Shown one piece after another: positions 47,363 through 55,319 of a DNA stretch of 64,000 nt. The stretch lies in the NCBI RefSeq assembly GCF_030700285.1, contig NZ_JAUYZJ010000027.1:1-64000 (forward strand), in the 5' to 3' direction. The stretch is from Methylobacterium sp. NEAU K. GTDB lineage: Bacteria > Pseudomonadota > Alphaproteobacteria > Rhizobiales > Beijerinckiaceae. The translations under genes were made by a program, and so were the position numbers. Position 1 is the first letter of the stretch. Every line of letters begins with the position of its first letter. The notes beneath the pieces were generated by a model. That model was not told where the DNA came from. It made no database searches and saw nothing but the letters and a program-made list of their open reading frames with translations.

Positions 47363-47401
47363 GGTTCCGGCGGACGTCCGCCGCCGCAGCGGCGGCCAGG
47401 C

Positions 47402-48193
47402 TCACGCCTTGAGCGAGAGCTCTGTATCGGCGAGAGCGAGGCGGACGAGTTCGGTCATCGCCGCCCGCGCCGCCGCCGGGTCCCCGGCCACGATCGCCTC
47501 GTACAGGGTGCGATGATCGGGCATCGGATCGCGGGGGAGGGCACTGCGCCGCTGCTTGAAGATCGTGGTCCACGTGACGGCGGCGGCGATGGAACTCGAG
47601 AGGGCCATCAGCGGCGCGTTGCGCGCCGCCTCCAGGATCGTGTTGTGGAAGGCCTGGTCGGCGGCCCGGCCGGCCTCGGTGGCGAGGCCGTGACGGCCCA
47701 TCTCCTCCAGCGCGTGGCCCATCCGGGCGATGTCGAGGCCCGAGCGCCGCTCGGCCGCCAGGGCCGCCAGGGCCGCCGCGGCCGGCTCGACGATCATCCG
47801 CAGCTCGAACAGGTCGCGGATGAACGCTTCGCTCGGCTCGGCCTCGAACGCCCAGGCGAGAATGTCGGGATCGAGCAGGTTCCAGCGGCTGCGCTGGGTG
47901 ACGCGCGTCCCGGTGCGGGGCCGGCTCTCGACGAGGCCCTTGGCGCTCAGGATGCGAATCGCCTCGCGATAGGCGGTGCGCGAGACCTTGAGCTGCTCCG
48001 AGAACTCGATCTCGCCGGGCAGTACATCCCCCGGAGCATACCGGCCGCCCAGTATCGCGACGCCCAGGTCTCGCGCGACCGAACCGTGGATCCGGCGCGA
48101 GCCTGAGGCGAGCGGAAGCCTGATGTCCTCGTGCCCGTGCTCCTGCCTCAACTGCAACCTCCAGTCCGCGCCACCGGGACGGGGCAGGATCAT
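47402..48193 (-). CDS. GntR-family regulator, FadR/FCD subgroup
   Basis: About 263 residues from the ATG at 48193 (an ATG at 48259 also gives an open frame; the family fold begins well after both, at RRIHGSVARDLGVAILGGRY). The winged helix has DVLPGEIEFSEQLKVSRTAY then REAIRILSAKGLVESRPRTG. The FCD ligand domain has the metal-site pattern LRMIVEPAAAALAALAAERR and DQAFHNTILEAARN with its His. Regulators of this type control aldonate and sugar-acid pathways, binding a pathway intermediate. Divergent from the dehydrogenase gene at 48363; the TTGTATGAGTAAA motif lies between them. Confidence 0.87.
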   Translation of the reverse strand: MILPRPGGADWRLQLRQEHGHEDIRLPLASGSRRIHGSVARDLGVAILGGRYAPGDVLPGEIEFSEQLKVSRTAYREAIRILSAKGLVESRPRTGTRVTQRSRWNLLDPDILAWAFEAEPSEAFIRDLFELRMIVEPAAAALAALAAERRSGLDIARMGHALEEMGRHGLATEAGRAADQAFHNTILEAARNAPLMALSSSIAAAVTWTTIFKQRRSALPRDPMPDHRTLYEAIVAGDPAAARAAMTELVRLALADTELSLKA

Positions 48194-48292
48194 CGTAACC
48201 GTACCTGGAAGTTGTAGGAGCGCAAGCGTCAACACCTGCAGGGAGCGCGGGCCCGCCACGCTTGCGCGCGATGATAAACTGATCTAGCTTAA

Positions 48293-48305
48293 TTGTATGA
48301 GTAAA
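48293..48305 (+). promoter_or_regulatory. Candidate GntR operator TTGTATGAGTAAA
   Basis: Lies in the region between the divergent GntR and aldehyde dehydrogenase genes and matches the 44263 site at 11 of 13 positions. It includes an ATG that could be mistaken for the dehydrogenase start; the better-supported start is at 48363. Confidence 0.5.
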
Positions 48306-48362
48306 CAGACCAACGCATACGGCGAGGTCCGGGGCGCCGTCCTGATCGGCGCCGGAGATGCG

Positions 48363-49904
48363 ATGACGGCCGAGACCTTCCGGGCCGTGGATCCCGCGAG
48401 CGGAGCGGCGCTGGAGCCGGTATTCTCGTCCGCGGGGTCGGACCACGTCGAGGCCGCTTGTGCCTTGGCGGAAGCGGCCTTCCCGAGCTTCTCGGAAACG
48501 AACCCCGAGGCGCGGGCCCGGTTCCTGGATTCGGTGGCAGAGGCCGTAGCCGAACTCGGCGCCCCTCTGATCGAGCGGGCGATGGCCGAGACCGGGCTGC
48601 CGCGCGCGCGGCTCGAGGGCGAGCGCGCCCGAACCATCGGCCAAATCCGCCTGTTCGCCGCCCTCGTCCGCACGGGCGACTGGGTGCAGGCCACGATCGA
48701 TCCGGCGCAGCCCAAGCGCGTGCCCCTGCCGCGCTCCGATCTGCGCCGCCGACACGTCGCCCTCGGTCCGGTGGCGGTGTTCGGCGCCAGCAACTTCCCG
48801 CTCGCCTTCTCGGTCGCCGGCGGCGACACCGCCTCGGCGCTGGCGGCCGGCTGCCCGGTGGTGGTGAAGGGACACCCCGCCCATCCGGGGACGGGCGAGA
48901 TGGTGGCGCGGGCGGTGCGGGCTGCGGTGGCCGCCTGCGACCTGCACGCGGGCGTTTTCTCCTACCTGCCTGGGCCGTCGAACGCCCTGGGGACGGCGCT
49001 GGTCGCCGATCCGCGAATCAAGGCGGTGGGCTTCACGGGCTCGCGCGGAGGCGGGCTCGCGCTGATGCGGGTGGCGGCAGGCCGCGCCGAGCCGATCCCG
49101 GTCTATGCCGAGATGAGCGCGGTCAATCCCGTGCTGCTCCTGCCCGGCGCCCTTCGGACGCGGGGCACGGCACTGGCCGCCGGCTTCGTCCGGTCCCTGA
49201 CGCTGGGGGCGGGGCAGTTCTGCACCAATCCCGGCCTGCTGATCGGGATCGCGGGCCCCGAACTCGACGCCTTCGCGGAGACCGCCGCGGCGGCGATTCG
49301 GGAGAGTGCGCCGCACGCGATGCTGACCGCCGACATACGCGTCCGGTTCGAGCGCAGCGTCGCCGAGATGGCGGCCCGCCCGGGGGTCGTGACGGTGGCG
49401 CACGGGGAGGCGACGGGGCCCGGGGGCGCCCCCGCAATCCTGCTGCGCACCGCCGGGGCGCGGTTCCTGGCGGATCCGGCGCTCACCGACGAGATGTTCG
49501 GTCCCGCGGCGATCCTGGTGGCGGCCGCCGACGCGGCAGAGGTCGCCCGCATCGTCGCCGCGCTGCCGGGTCAGCTCACCGCGACGCTGCACCTCGATCG
49601 CGCGGACGAGCGCCTCGCCGCCGGCCTGGTCCCGGTCCTCGCCCGCAAGGCCGGCCGCATCCTGGCCAATGGCTGGCCCACCGGCGTGGAGGTGGCCCCC
49701 GCGATGGTGCATGGCGGCCCGTTCCCGGCGACGTCGGATGGCCGCACCACGTCGGTCGGCACCCTGGCGATCGAGCGGTTCCTGCGCCCGGTCTGCTACC
49801 AGGACCTGCCCGATGCGCTCCTGCCGCAGCCGCTGCGCCCGGACAATCCCTGGCATCTCACCCGCCGGATCGACGGGACCCTCAGCCCGGCCTTCGGCCG
49901 CTGA
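48363..49904 (+). CDS. 2,5-dioxovalerate (alpha-ketoglutarate semialdehyde) dehydrogenase
   Basis: A 513-residue NAD(P)+-dependent aldehyde dehydrogenase. The start at 48363 (GGAGATGCG upstream) is preferred over an ATG at 48297 that falls in the operator-like motif. It follows the KGSADH subgroup: FGASNFPLAFSVAGGDTASA for cofactor and substrate binding, VVKGHPAHPGTGEMVARAV, KAVGFTGSRGGGLAL, and the catalytic Cys287 in LGAGQFCTNPGLL. It would oxidise 2-oxoglutarate semialdehyde to 2-oxoglutarate, the last step of the non-phosphorylative pentose pathway. First gene of a run with AraD1, dehydrogenase and porin genes. Confidence 0.88.
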   Translation: MTAETFRAVDPASGAALEPVFSSAGSDHVEAACALAEAAFPSFSETNPEARARFLDSVAEAVAELGAPLIERAMAETGLPRARLEGERARTIGQIRLFAALVRTGDWVQATIDPAQPKRVPLPRSDLRRRHVALGPVAVFGASNFPLAFSVAGGDTASALAAGCPVVVKGHPAHPGTGEMVARAVRAAVAACDLHAGVFSYLPGPSNALGTALVADPRIKAVGFTGSRGGGLALMRVAAGRAEPIPVYAEMSAVNPVLLLPGALRTRGTALAAGFVRSLTLGAGQFCTNPGLLIGIAGPELDAFAETAAAAIRESAPHAMLTADIRVRFERSVAEMAARPGVVTVAHGEATGPGGAPAILLRTAGARFLADPALTDEMFGPAAILVAAADAAEVARIVAALPGQLTATLHLDRADERLAAGLVPVLARKAGRILANGWPTGVEVAPAMVHGGPFPATSDGRTTSVGTLAIERFLRPVCYQDLPDALLPQPLRPDNPWHLTRRIDGTLSPAFGR

Positions 49905-49971
49905 CGCGCCGCCGCGCGGCGCCACAGGATTTCGCGCCGGGCCGGCGAAGACCGACCCTGGGAGGACGAAT

Positions 49972-50952
49972 ATGGGGCCCTCACTCCTACAATTCCGCGC
50001 GCCCGACGGGCAGCGTGGCATCGCGATGCTGGCGGACGGTGCGGCGCGGACCGTGGTCGGCATGCGCAGCGTCCTGGATCTGGCGCGGCAAGCCCTGGCC
50101 ATGGGGGACGGGCTGGCCGAGACGGCGGCTCGGGCCGGACTCGGCGCGCCTGTCGACCTCGATGCCGTGCGCCTGCTGCCCCCGGTCGATCACGCGGATC
50201 CCGCGCACCTGCTGCTCAGCGGCACCGGCCTGACGCATTTCGGCTCCGCGGAGGGGCGCGACCGGATGCACCGGGCCGCAGCGGCCGACCCGGCCCCGAC
50301 CGATTCGATGCGGATGTTCCGGATGGGCGTCGAGGGGGGCAAGCCTGGCCCCGGCGAGACCGGGGTCCAGCCCGAGTGGTTCTACAAGGGCGATGGCGGC
50401 GCGGTGGTCGGCACCGGCGAGCCGCTGCTGTCGCCCGCCTTCGCCCTCGACGGCGGCGAGGAGCCGGAACTCGCCGGCATCTACCTGATCGACGCGGCCG
50501 GCACGCCGGTGCGCCTGGGCTTCGCGCTGGCCAACGAGTTCTCCGACCACGTGACCGAGCGGGGCAACTACCTGTGGCTCGCCCACTCGAAGCTGCGCCC
50601 GGCGGCGCTCGGCCCGGAACTGTGGCTCGGCGCGTTGCCGCCGGACGTGCGCGGCACCAGCCGCATCCTGCGCGACGGCGCCGTGCTGTGGGAGAAGCCG
50701 TTCCTCTCGGGTGAGGCGAACATGTCCCACACCATCGAGAACCTGGAGCGGCACCACTTCAAGTACGCCCAGTTCCGCCGCCCCGGCGACGTGCATGTCC
50801 ACTTCTTCGGGACCGCGACCCTGTCGTTCAGCGACGGCGTCACGGCACGCCCCGGCGACGTGTTCGAGATCGAAGCGGCCCCCTTCTCCCTGCCGCTGCG
50901 CAATCCGCTGGCGGTCGCGCCCGCCCTGGACCCGGCCGTGACGGTGCTCTGA
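49972..50952 (+). CDS. FAH-fold AraD1/GguC-family protein (probable 2-keto-3-deoxy-L-arabinonate enzyme)
   Basis: A 326-residue protein from the ATG at 49972 (GGGAGGACGAAT upstream). It belongs to the fumarylacetoacetate-hydrolase-like AraD1 group: LLLSGTGLTHFGSAEGRDRM, VQPEWFYKGDGGAVVGTGEP, GFALANEFSDHVTERGNYLW with acidic metal ligands, and HFFGTATLSFSDGV. Family members sit in sugar-acid clusters and are thought to dehydrate or cleave 2-keto-3-deoxy acids. In this cluster it is the only candidate for making 2-oxoglutarate semialdehyde from 2-keto-3-deoxy-L-arabinonate, since the usual DHDPS-fold dehydratase is absent. Exact reaction is inference. Confidence 0.8.
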   Translation: MGPSLLQFRAPDGQRGIAMLADGAARTVVGMRSVLDLARQALAMGDGLAETAARAGLGAPVDLDAVRLLPPVDHADPAHLLLSGTGLTHFGSAEGRDRMHRAAAADPAPTDSMRMFRMGVEGGKPGPGETGVQPEWFYKGDGGAVVGTGEPLLSPAFALDGGEEPELAGIYLIDAAGTPVRLGFALANEFSDHVTERGNYLWLAHSKLRPAALGPELWLGALPPDVRGTSRILRDGAVLWEKPFLSGEANMSHTIENLERHHFKYAQFRRPGDVHVHFFGTATLSFSDGVTARPGDVFEIEAAPFSLPLRNPLAVAPALDPAVTVL

Positions 50953-50953
50953 G

Positions 50954-51889
50954 GTGGCGGCTTCGGACGGGACGATCCGCATCGGACTGGTGGGCGTCGG
51001 CAAGATCGCCCGCGACCAGCATCTGCCGGTCATCGGCGCCTCGCCGGACTTCGCCCTGACGGCCGTGGCGAGCCGCGATGGTCGCCACGAGGGCGTCCCG
51101 AACCACCGAACGCTGGCGGAGATGATCGCGCGGCATCGCGACCTGGACGCGATCGCCCTGTGCCAGCCGCCGCAGGCGCGCTTCGCCGCCGCCCAGGCGG
51201 CGATCGAGGCCGGCCTCCACGTCTTCCTGGAGAAGCCCCCGGGAGCGACCCTCGCGGAGGTCGGGGTCCTCGTCGAAGCCGCGCGGGCGAAGGGCGTGAG
51301 CCTGTTCGCCAGCTGGCACTCCCGCTACGCCCCCGGGGTCGAGCACGCGCGCCGCTGGTTGTCCGGCCGCCGGATCCGGACGGTCACGATCGCCTGGATG
51401 GAAGACGTGCGGCACTGGCACCCGGGCCAGGGCTGGATCTGGGAAGCCGGCGGCATGGGCGTGTTCGATCCGGGGATCAACGCCCTGTCGATCGCCACGC
51501 ACATCCTGCCGCCCTTCTTCCTGACCGGCGCGACCCTGTCGGTCCCGGAGAACCGGCAGGCGCCGATCGCCGCCGACCTGCACTTCTCCGACGCCGCCGG
51601 CACCCCGATCCGGGCCGTGTTCGACTGGCGCCAGACCGGCCCGCAGACCTGGGACATCCGCGTCGATACCGAAGACGGCCCGCTGGTCCTGTCGGAGGGC
51701 GGTGGCGCCCTCACGATCGGCGACCGCCTGCAGCCTCTGCCGCCGGAGGCCGAGTACCGCGGCCTCTACGACCGTTTCGCCGCTCTCATCCGCTCCGGCG
51801 CGAGCGACGTCGACCTGAATCCGCTGATCCACATCGCCGATGCCTTCATGCGCGGCGAGCGCCGCACGGTGGAGGCCTTCACGGACTGA
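50954..51889 (+). CDS. Gfo/Idh/MocA sugar dehydrogenase (probable L-arabinose/D-galactose 1-dehydrogenase)
   Basis: A 311-residue NAD(P)-dependent oxidoreductase starting with GTG one base after the previous stop. The Rossmann start is IRIGLVGVGKIARDQHLPVI, followed by CQPPQARFAAAQAAIEAGLH, the conserved EKPPGATLAE, and the active-site region WIWEAGGMGVFDPGINALSI with its Asp. Length and these motifs match the galactose/L-arabinose 1-dehydrogenases of proteobacteria, which oxidise the sugar at C1 to the lactone. It would start the pathway whose lactonase is encoded at 41855. D-galactose is an alternative substrate. Confidence 0.85.
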   Translation: MAASDGTIRIGLVGVGKIARDQHLPVIGASPDFALTAVASRDGRHEGVPNHRTLAEMIARHRDLDAIALCQPPQARFAAAQAAIEAGLHVFLEKPPGATLAEVGVLVEAARAKGVSLFASWHSRYAPGVEHARRWLSGRRIRTVTIAWMEDVRHWHPGQGWIWEAGGMGVFDPGINALSIATHILPPFFLTGATLSVPENRQAPIAADLHFSDAAGTPIRAVFDWRQTGPQTWDIRVDTEDGPLVLSEGGGALTIGDRLQPLPPEAEYRGLYDRFAALIRSGASDVDLNPLIHIADAFMRGERRTVEAFTD

Positions 51890-51959
51890 CCGGGAGGATC
51901 CCGAGCGGGAACGAACGCGACAGAGCCGATCAGGGCCGCGCGTCTGCGGGGGAGTCATC

Positions 51960-53459
51960 ATGGGAATGCAGTCACGCTGGGCGGCATGCGCGCTCTGCGC
52001 GCTCACGGTATCGGCCTGCGGCCGAGCCGAGGCTCAGGACGCGACACCGGAGGCCGCTCTCACGGCGCCGGCGCCGCGCAAGCTCGACGCCCGCGCGAGC
52101 CGCAAGATGCAGCGGCGCGTCGCGAACGAGGCCAGGAGCTACGCCGGGGCCGATAGCGCGGCGGCCTCGATCGACCTGCAGGGCAGCAGTGCGACGCCGC
52201 CCGCGGTGGCGCCGGGCGCGCTCGACCTCGGCAACGGGATCAGCATGTTCCTGAACTACACCGGCGAGTTCGCCGCCAATCCGTCCGGCGGCATCCGCCA
52301 GGGGTCGGCCTATGCCGGCCAGATCGCGTTCGGCCTCGACGCCGATCTCGGCCGGCTCGCCGGGATCGACGGCGGCTCGGTGCACACCATCGTGACCCAG
52401 CGCCACGGCCGCAGCCTGGCGCAGGACGCCATCGGCTTCGACGGGAGCGTGCAGGAGATCTACGGCGGCGGCCAGACCGCGCATCTCACGATGCTGTCCT
52501 ACGAGCAGAAGCTGCTCGACAACCGCCTCGACATCGAAGTTGGGCGTCTACTGGCTAATCCGAACTTTCTTGGCTCGCCGCTCTACTGCAACTTTCAGAA
52601 CAACGTTACCTGCGGTGCACCGAAATCCATCTTCAAGCTGACCAACTTCACCTATTGGCCGATCGCCACTTGGGGCGCCCACGCCAAGGCCTGGGTCACC
52701 GACAAGGTGTTCGTGCATGCCGGCGTCTATGAGGTGAATCCCCGCGATCAGCTCCCGACCCAGAACGGTATCGACTGGTCGACCAATGGCGCCACCGGCG
52801 TCCTGATTCCGGTCGAGGTCGGCTACTCGACCACCTCCGGCAACGACCTTCTGCCGCGCACCTACAGCGTCGGCGTGGTCTTCGACCAATCGGACTACAA
52901 GGATCCGGTGCTCGACGTGCGCAGGAGTGCCCGCGTGTTCAGCGACCTCGACCCGCTAACCCGGTTCGGCCGGTCGGCGGTCTATGCCCGCTTCGACCAG
53001 TTGGTGTGGCGTCCGGATCCGAACGGCGTCCAGGGCCTGTCCCTGTTCGGAGTCGCGATGGGCGGCACCGGCGGACGGCAGAGCCAGGATTACTTCCTGG
53101 AGGGCGGCGCCGTGCTGACCGGCACCTTCCCGGGCCGGCCCTACGACACCCTCGGCTTCGTGTTCGCCATGGAGAAGCTCTCGCCCCTGGGCGCCGCCGA
53201 CATCCGGGCGGCTCGGGCCTCGTACGGGCTCAGCAGCCGCACCGTCGAGACCCTGCAGACCATCCTGGAACTGAGCTACGGCATCCAGGTCACCCCGGCG
53301 GTGCGGCTGATGCCGAACCTGCAATACGTGATCGACCCGGACCAGACCCGCTTCCCGTTGCGGCCGAAGCCGATCCCCAACGCCTTCGTGATCGGCGCGA
53401 AGCTGTCTGTCGACCTGTTCACCCTCGCCGGCCTGGCCAAGGGACCCGGGAGCCTCTGA
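51960..53459 (+). CDS. OprB-type carbohydrate-selective porin
   Basis: A 499-residue outer-membrane protein with GGGGGAG before the ATG at 51960. A signal peptide (AACALCALTVSACGRAEAQ, cut after AEAQ likely) is followed by a short coiled-coil-like helix (KLDARASRKMQRRVANEARS) and then a 16-strand-type barrel with OprB features: MFLNYTGEFAANPSGG, SYEQKLLDNRLDIEVGRLLA, NFTYWPIATWGAHAKAWV and FVFAMEKLSPLGA. It would let the sugar cross the outer membrane. A short hairpin at 53528-53548 follows the gene. The Cys in the signal could also mark a lipoprotein, less likely for a barrel. Confidence 0.88.
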   Translation: MGMQSRWAACALCALTVSACGRAEAQDATPEAALTAPAPRKLDARASRKMQRRVANEARSYAGADSAAASIDLQGSSATPPAVAPGALDLGNGISMFLNYTGEFAANPSGGIRQGSAYAGQIAFGLDADLGRLAGIDGGSVHTIVTQRHGRSLAQDAIGFDGSVQEIYGGGQTAHLTMLSYEQKLLDNRLDIEVGRLLANPNFLGSPLYCNFQNNVTCGAPKSIFKLTNFTYWPIATWGAHAKAWVTDKVFVHAGVYEVNPRDQLPTQNGIDWSTNGATGVLIPVEVGYSTTSGNDLLPRTYSVGVVFDQSDYKDPVLDVRRSARVFSDLDPLTRFGRSAVYARFDQLVWRPDPNGVQGLSLFGVAMGGTGGRQSQDYFLEGGAVLTGTFPGRPYDTLGFVFAMEKLSPLGAADIRAARASYGLSSRTVETLQTILELSYGIQVTPAVRLMPNLQYVIDPDQTRFPLRPKPIPNAFVIGAKLSVDLFTLAGLAKGPGSL

Positions 53460-53749
53460 GGCCGGGCAGGGGGCGTCGCGCGTCCGCGTTCGGCGGGCTC
53501 GCGGATGGCCCGCTGACGAGAGACTGACCGCGCGGGTCGTCCGCGCGGCCGTTTGACGTCCGGGGCGGCCCTGACGGCCGGATGAGCCGGGACCGTCCGC
53601 CAGATTTTTGGGTGTGTCGATCCCGAGCGGCGGGCTTGGCCGACCGGATGGAACCACCCGCCCGGTCACGGATTGATCGCCAGATTATAGCTGTTCTAAT
53701 TCGTAACAAAGAACGGCACGACGTCGATCCAACCCGGGAGCATCGAGAC

Positions 53750-53950
53750 ATGGCCAGCGCGAACTGCGAGAGCTGCAAGTTCTTCGACGAGCACAAGGGC
53801 AACGGCGCGGCCGCCCCGGGCGATGCAGGCCTGTGCCGGTTCAACCCCCCGGTCAGCCAGCCGGAGCCGGAATCCAAGGGGCTGTGGCCGGTCGTGTCGA
53901 CGGGTGACTAGTGCGGCCACTTCACCGCCGGGATGACCGCGGCCGAATAG
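53750..53950 (+). pseudogene. Small Cys-motif protein with premature amber stop
   Basis: The frame encodes MASANCESCKFFDEHKGNGA, then GDAGLCRFNPPVSQPE and GLWPVVSTGD, and stops at TAG (53909-53911). Directly after the TAG the same frame continues CGHFTAGMTAAE to a second TAG at 53950. A Trp codon (TGG) at that place would give the natural reading VVSTGDWCGHF, restoring a four-Cys set (C-x-x-C, LC, CGHF) likely to bind zinc or iron. So the gene seems truncated by one G-to-A change, losing the fourth Cys. Function unknown. A strong terminator follows. Confidence 0.65.
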
Positions 53951-53976
53951 GCCTTCTCGACCGACCGAACCATCGC

Positions 53977-54003
53977 GGCCCGCCTGTCCGGCGGGCCTTT
54001 TTC
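53977..54003 (+). terminator. Rho-independent terminator
   Basis: GGCCCGCC and GGCGGGCC form a GC-rich stem with a short loop (TGTCC region), followed by TTTTT. It lies 27 bp after the full-length stop of the small Cys-motif gene, oriented for it. Confidence 0.8.
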
Positions 54004-54149
54004 GTGCGCGGTGCGGTCCGTACCCAGACCGGCGGAGCACGCTCCGGGATCCTGTCGAGAACCACGGCTGCAAGTCCTTGCCGTGAGGCGTTCTCTCGCG
54101 CCGAACCGGCGGCCGCTCCGGCGGCGCGCGCTTCAGCCGAGGGCGCCGC

Positions 54150-54330
54150 TCAATCCCTGCCCAGCAACCGGTCGGCCTTCGGGCCAGCGCCGCCCGTGCC
54201 TCGGCGTTGCGGACTTGCGCGGCGTCCTCGATGCCGAGCGCCGCGCCTCGGGCAGCGCGAAGGCATCCTCGGGAATGGTCTTGCGCCGCTTGGTGCTCGG
54301 GCGCGCCAGGGCGTCTTCCCGTTCCACGCG
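54150..54330 (-). pseudogene. Possible decayed small protein gene
   Basis: The minus strand reads PSTKRRKTIPEDAFALPEAR in one frame and, one base away, LGIEDAAQVRNAEARAALAR. Joined, they resemble the C-terminal part of small alphaproteobacterial proteins of the pattern FALP-x-x-R-x-x-P-I-x-D-A-A-H-V-R-N-A. A single-base deletion near 54257 would explain the frame change. The rest of 53951-54545 contains no other credible gene. Confidence 0.3.
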
Positions 54331-54545
54331 GCAACCGTACCGGGGCCGGGACCGTCTCGGGAATCCGGCGAGCGAGATTCGGGTCGGGCCAGGGGTCCGC
54401 GCACCGGGAACGATCCTTCCCCGAAAGGCGGGACCCGACAAATCCTATCCTCCCGACGAGGCGAACGGGAGGTGGAACGCGCGTTCGGGTGCTCTGCCCT
54501 GGCCCTTCAGGCCGAGATCTGAAGCCATCACCGCCGGCAGCTGAG

Positions 54546-54732
54546 ATGAAATCACATTCAAGACGAACATTTTCGAGGAGAACTTTTTTTCATGAAAGAC
54601 GAATTGGAAAATCTGTTTCATTGACGTCGGATACTACAGGCAGCAATTCTAGCATCCTGTTCAGATCTTCGGTCAAAGATCTACAGCGCTCGACCGACCC
54701 GAGCGATCCAGCATCATCGCAAGGCTTCCGCA
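54546..54732 (+). promoter_or_regulatory. AT-rich leader of the sulfonate operon, possible leader peptide
   Basis: A 190-bp, AT-richer stretch precedes the operon. A frame from ATG 54546 reads MKSHSRRTFSRRTFFHERRI then GKSVSL, with a repeated SRRTF. Inside it, GAGGAGAAC is followed 10 bases later by an ATG (54592) that encodes an eleven-codon frame ending TTTCATTGA. Either could be a regulatory leader peptide. The promoter probably lies at its start. Confidence 0.35.
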
Positions 54733-55311
54733 ATGACACGACCGAGACTCGTCGGGCTGAGCGCCAACGTGCAGCGCCCGTCCAAGACCCGTACGCTGGT
54801 CGACGCGGTGCTGCGCGAGGCCTGCAACCAAGCCGCGTTCGACGGGCGGATCTTCGACTTCGTCGATGCCGGACCCGGCCTGGGAGGCGCCTGGACCCGC
54901 GACCAGCTCCCGCTGCCCGCCCGCAGGGTGCTGGAGGCGATCGAGGAGGCGGACGGGCTCGTAGTCGGCTCGCCGGTCTACAAGGGCGCCTATACCGGAC
55001 TGTTCAAGCACCTGTTCGACCTGGTCGATCCGGGCGCCCTGGCGGGCAAGCCCGTGGCCATCGTGGCCACCGGCGGCGGGGCGCGCCATGCCCTGGTGGT
55101 CGAGCATGCCTTCCGGCCGCTCTTCGGCTTCTTCGGCGCGCTCCAGATCCCCACAGCCGTCTACGCCTCGGACGCCGATTTCAGCGCGGGCGCGCTCACC
55201 GAGGCCGGCGTGCGCGCCCGCGCCGCGGAGGCGGGCGGTCAGCTCGCCGCGCTGCTCGCGCACCGGGCGGCCGCGACGGCCGGCCCGGTCGCGCTCGCAG
55301 CGGCCGAATGA
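54733..55311 (+). CDS. NAD(P)H-dependent FMN reductase (MsuE/SsuE-like)
   Basis: A 192-residue flavodoxin-like reductase. It starts RLVGLSANVQRPSKTRTLVD (flavin phosphate loop S-x-x-x-P-S-x-T), with VVGSPVYKGAYTGLFKHLFD (the Y-x-G-x-x-x-x-L-K-x-x-x-D motif of the MsuE subgroup) and VAIVATGGGARHALVVEHAF. It makes the free FMNH2 that the monooxygenase at 58957 needs. It is the first gene of the operon and overlaps the next by ATGA or sits 8 bp before the alternative start. Confidence 0.9.
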   Translation: MTRPRLVGLSANVQRPSKTRTLVDAVLREACNQAAFDGRIFDFVDAGPGLGGAWTRDQLPLPARRVLEAIEEADGLVVGSPVYKGAYTGLFKHLFDLVDPGALAGKPVAIVATGGGARHALVVEHAFRPLFGFFGALQIPTAVYASDADFSAGALTEAGVRARAAEAGGQLAALLAHRAAATAGPVALAAAE

Positions 55312-55319
55312 GGGGCGCG

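Noticed and set aside
45530..48106. An 858-codon plus-strand frame overlapping the dehydratase gene
   Set aside because: It is a frame-shifted shadow of the dehydratase, rich in Arg/Pro/Gly, and continues antisense to the GntR gene.
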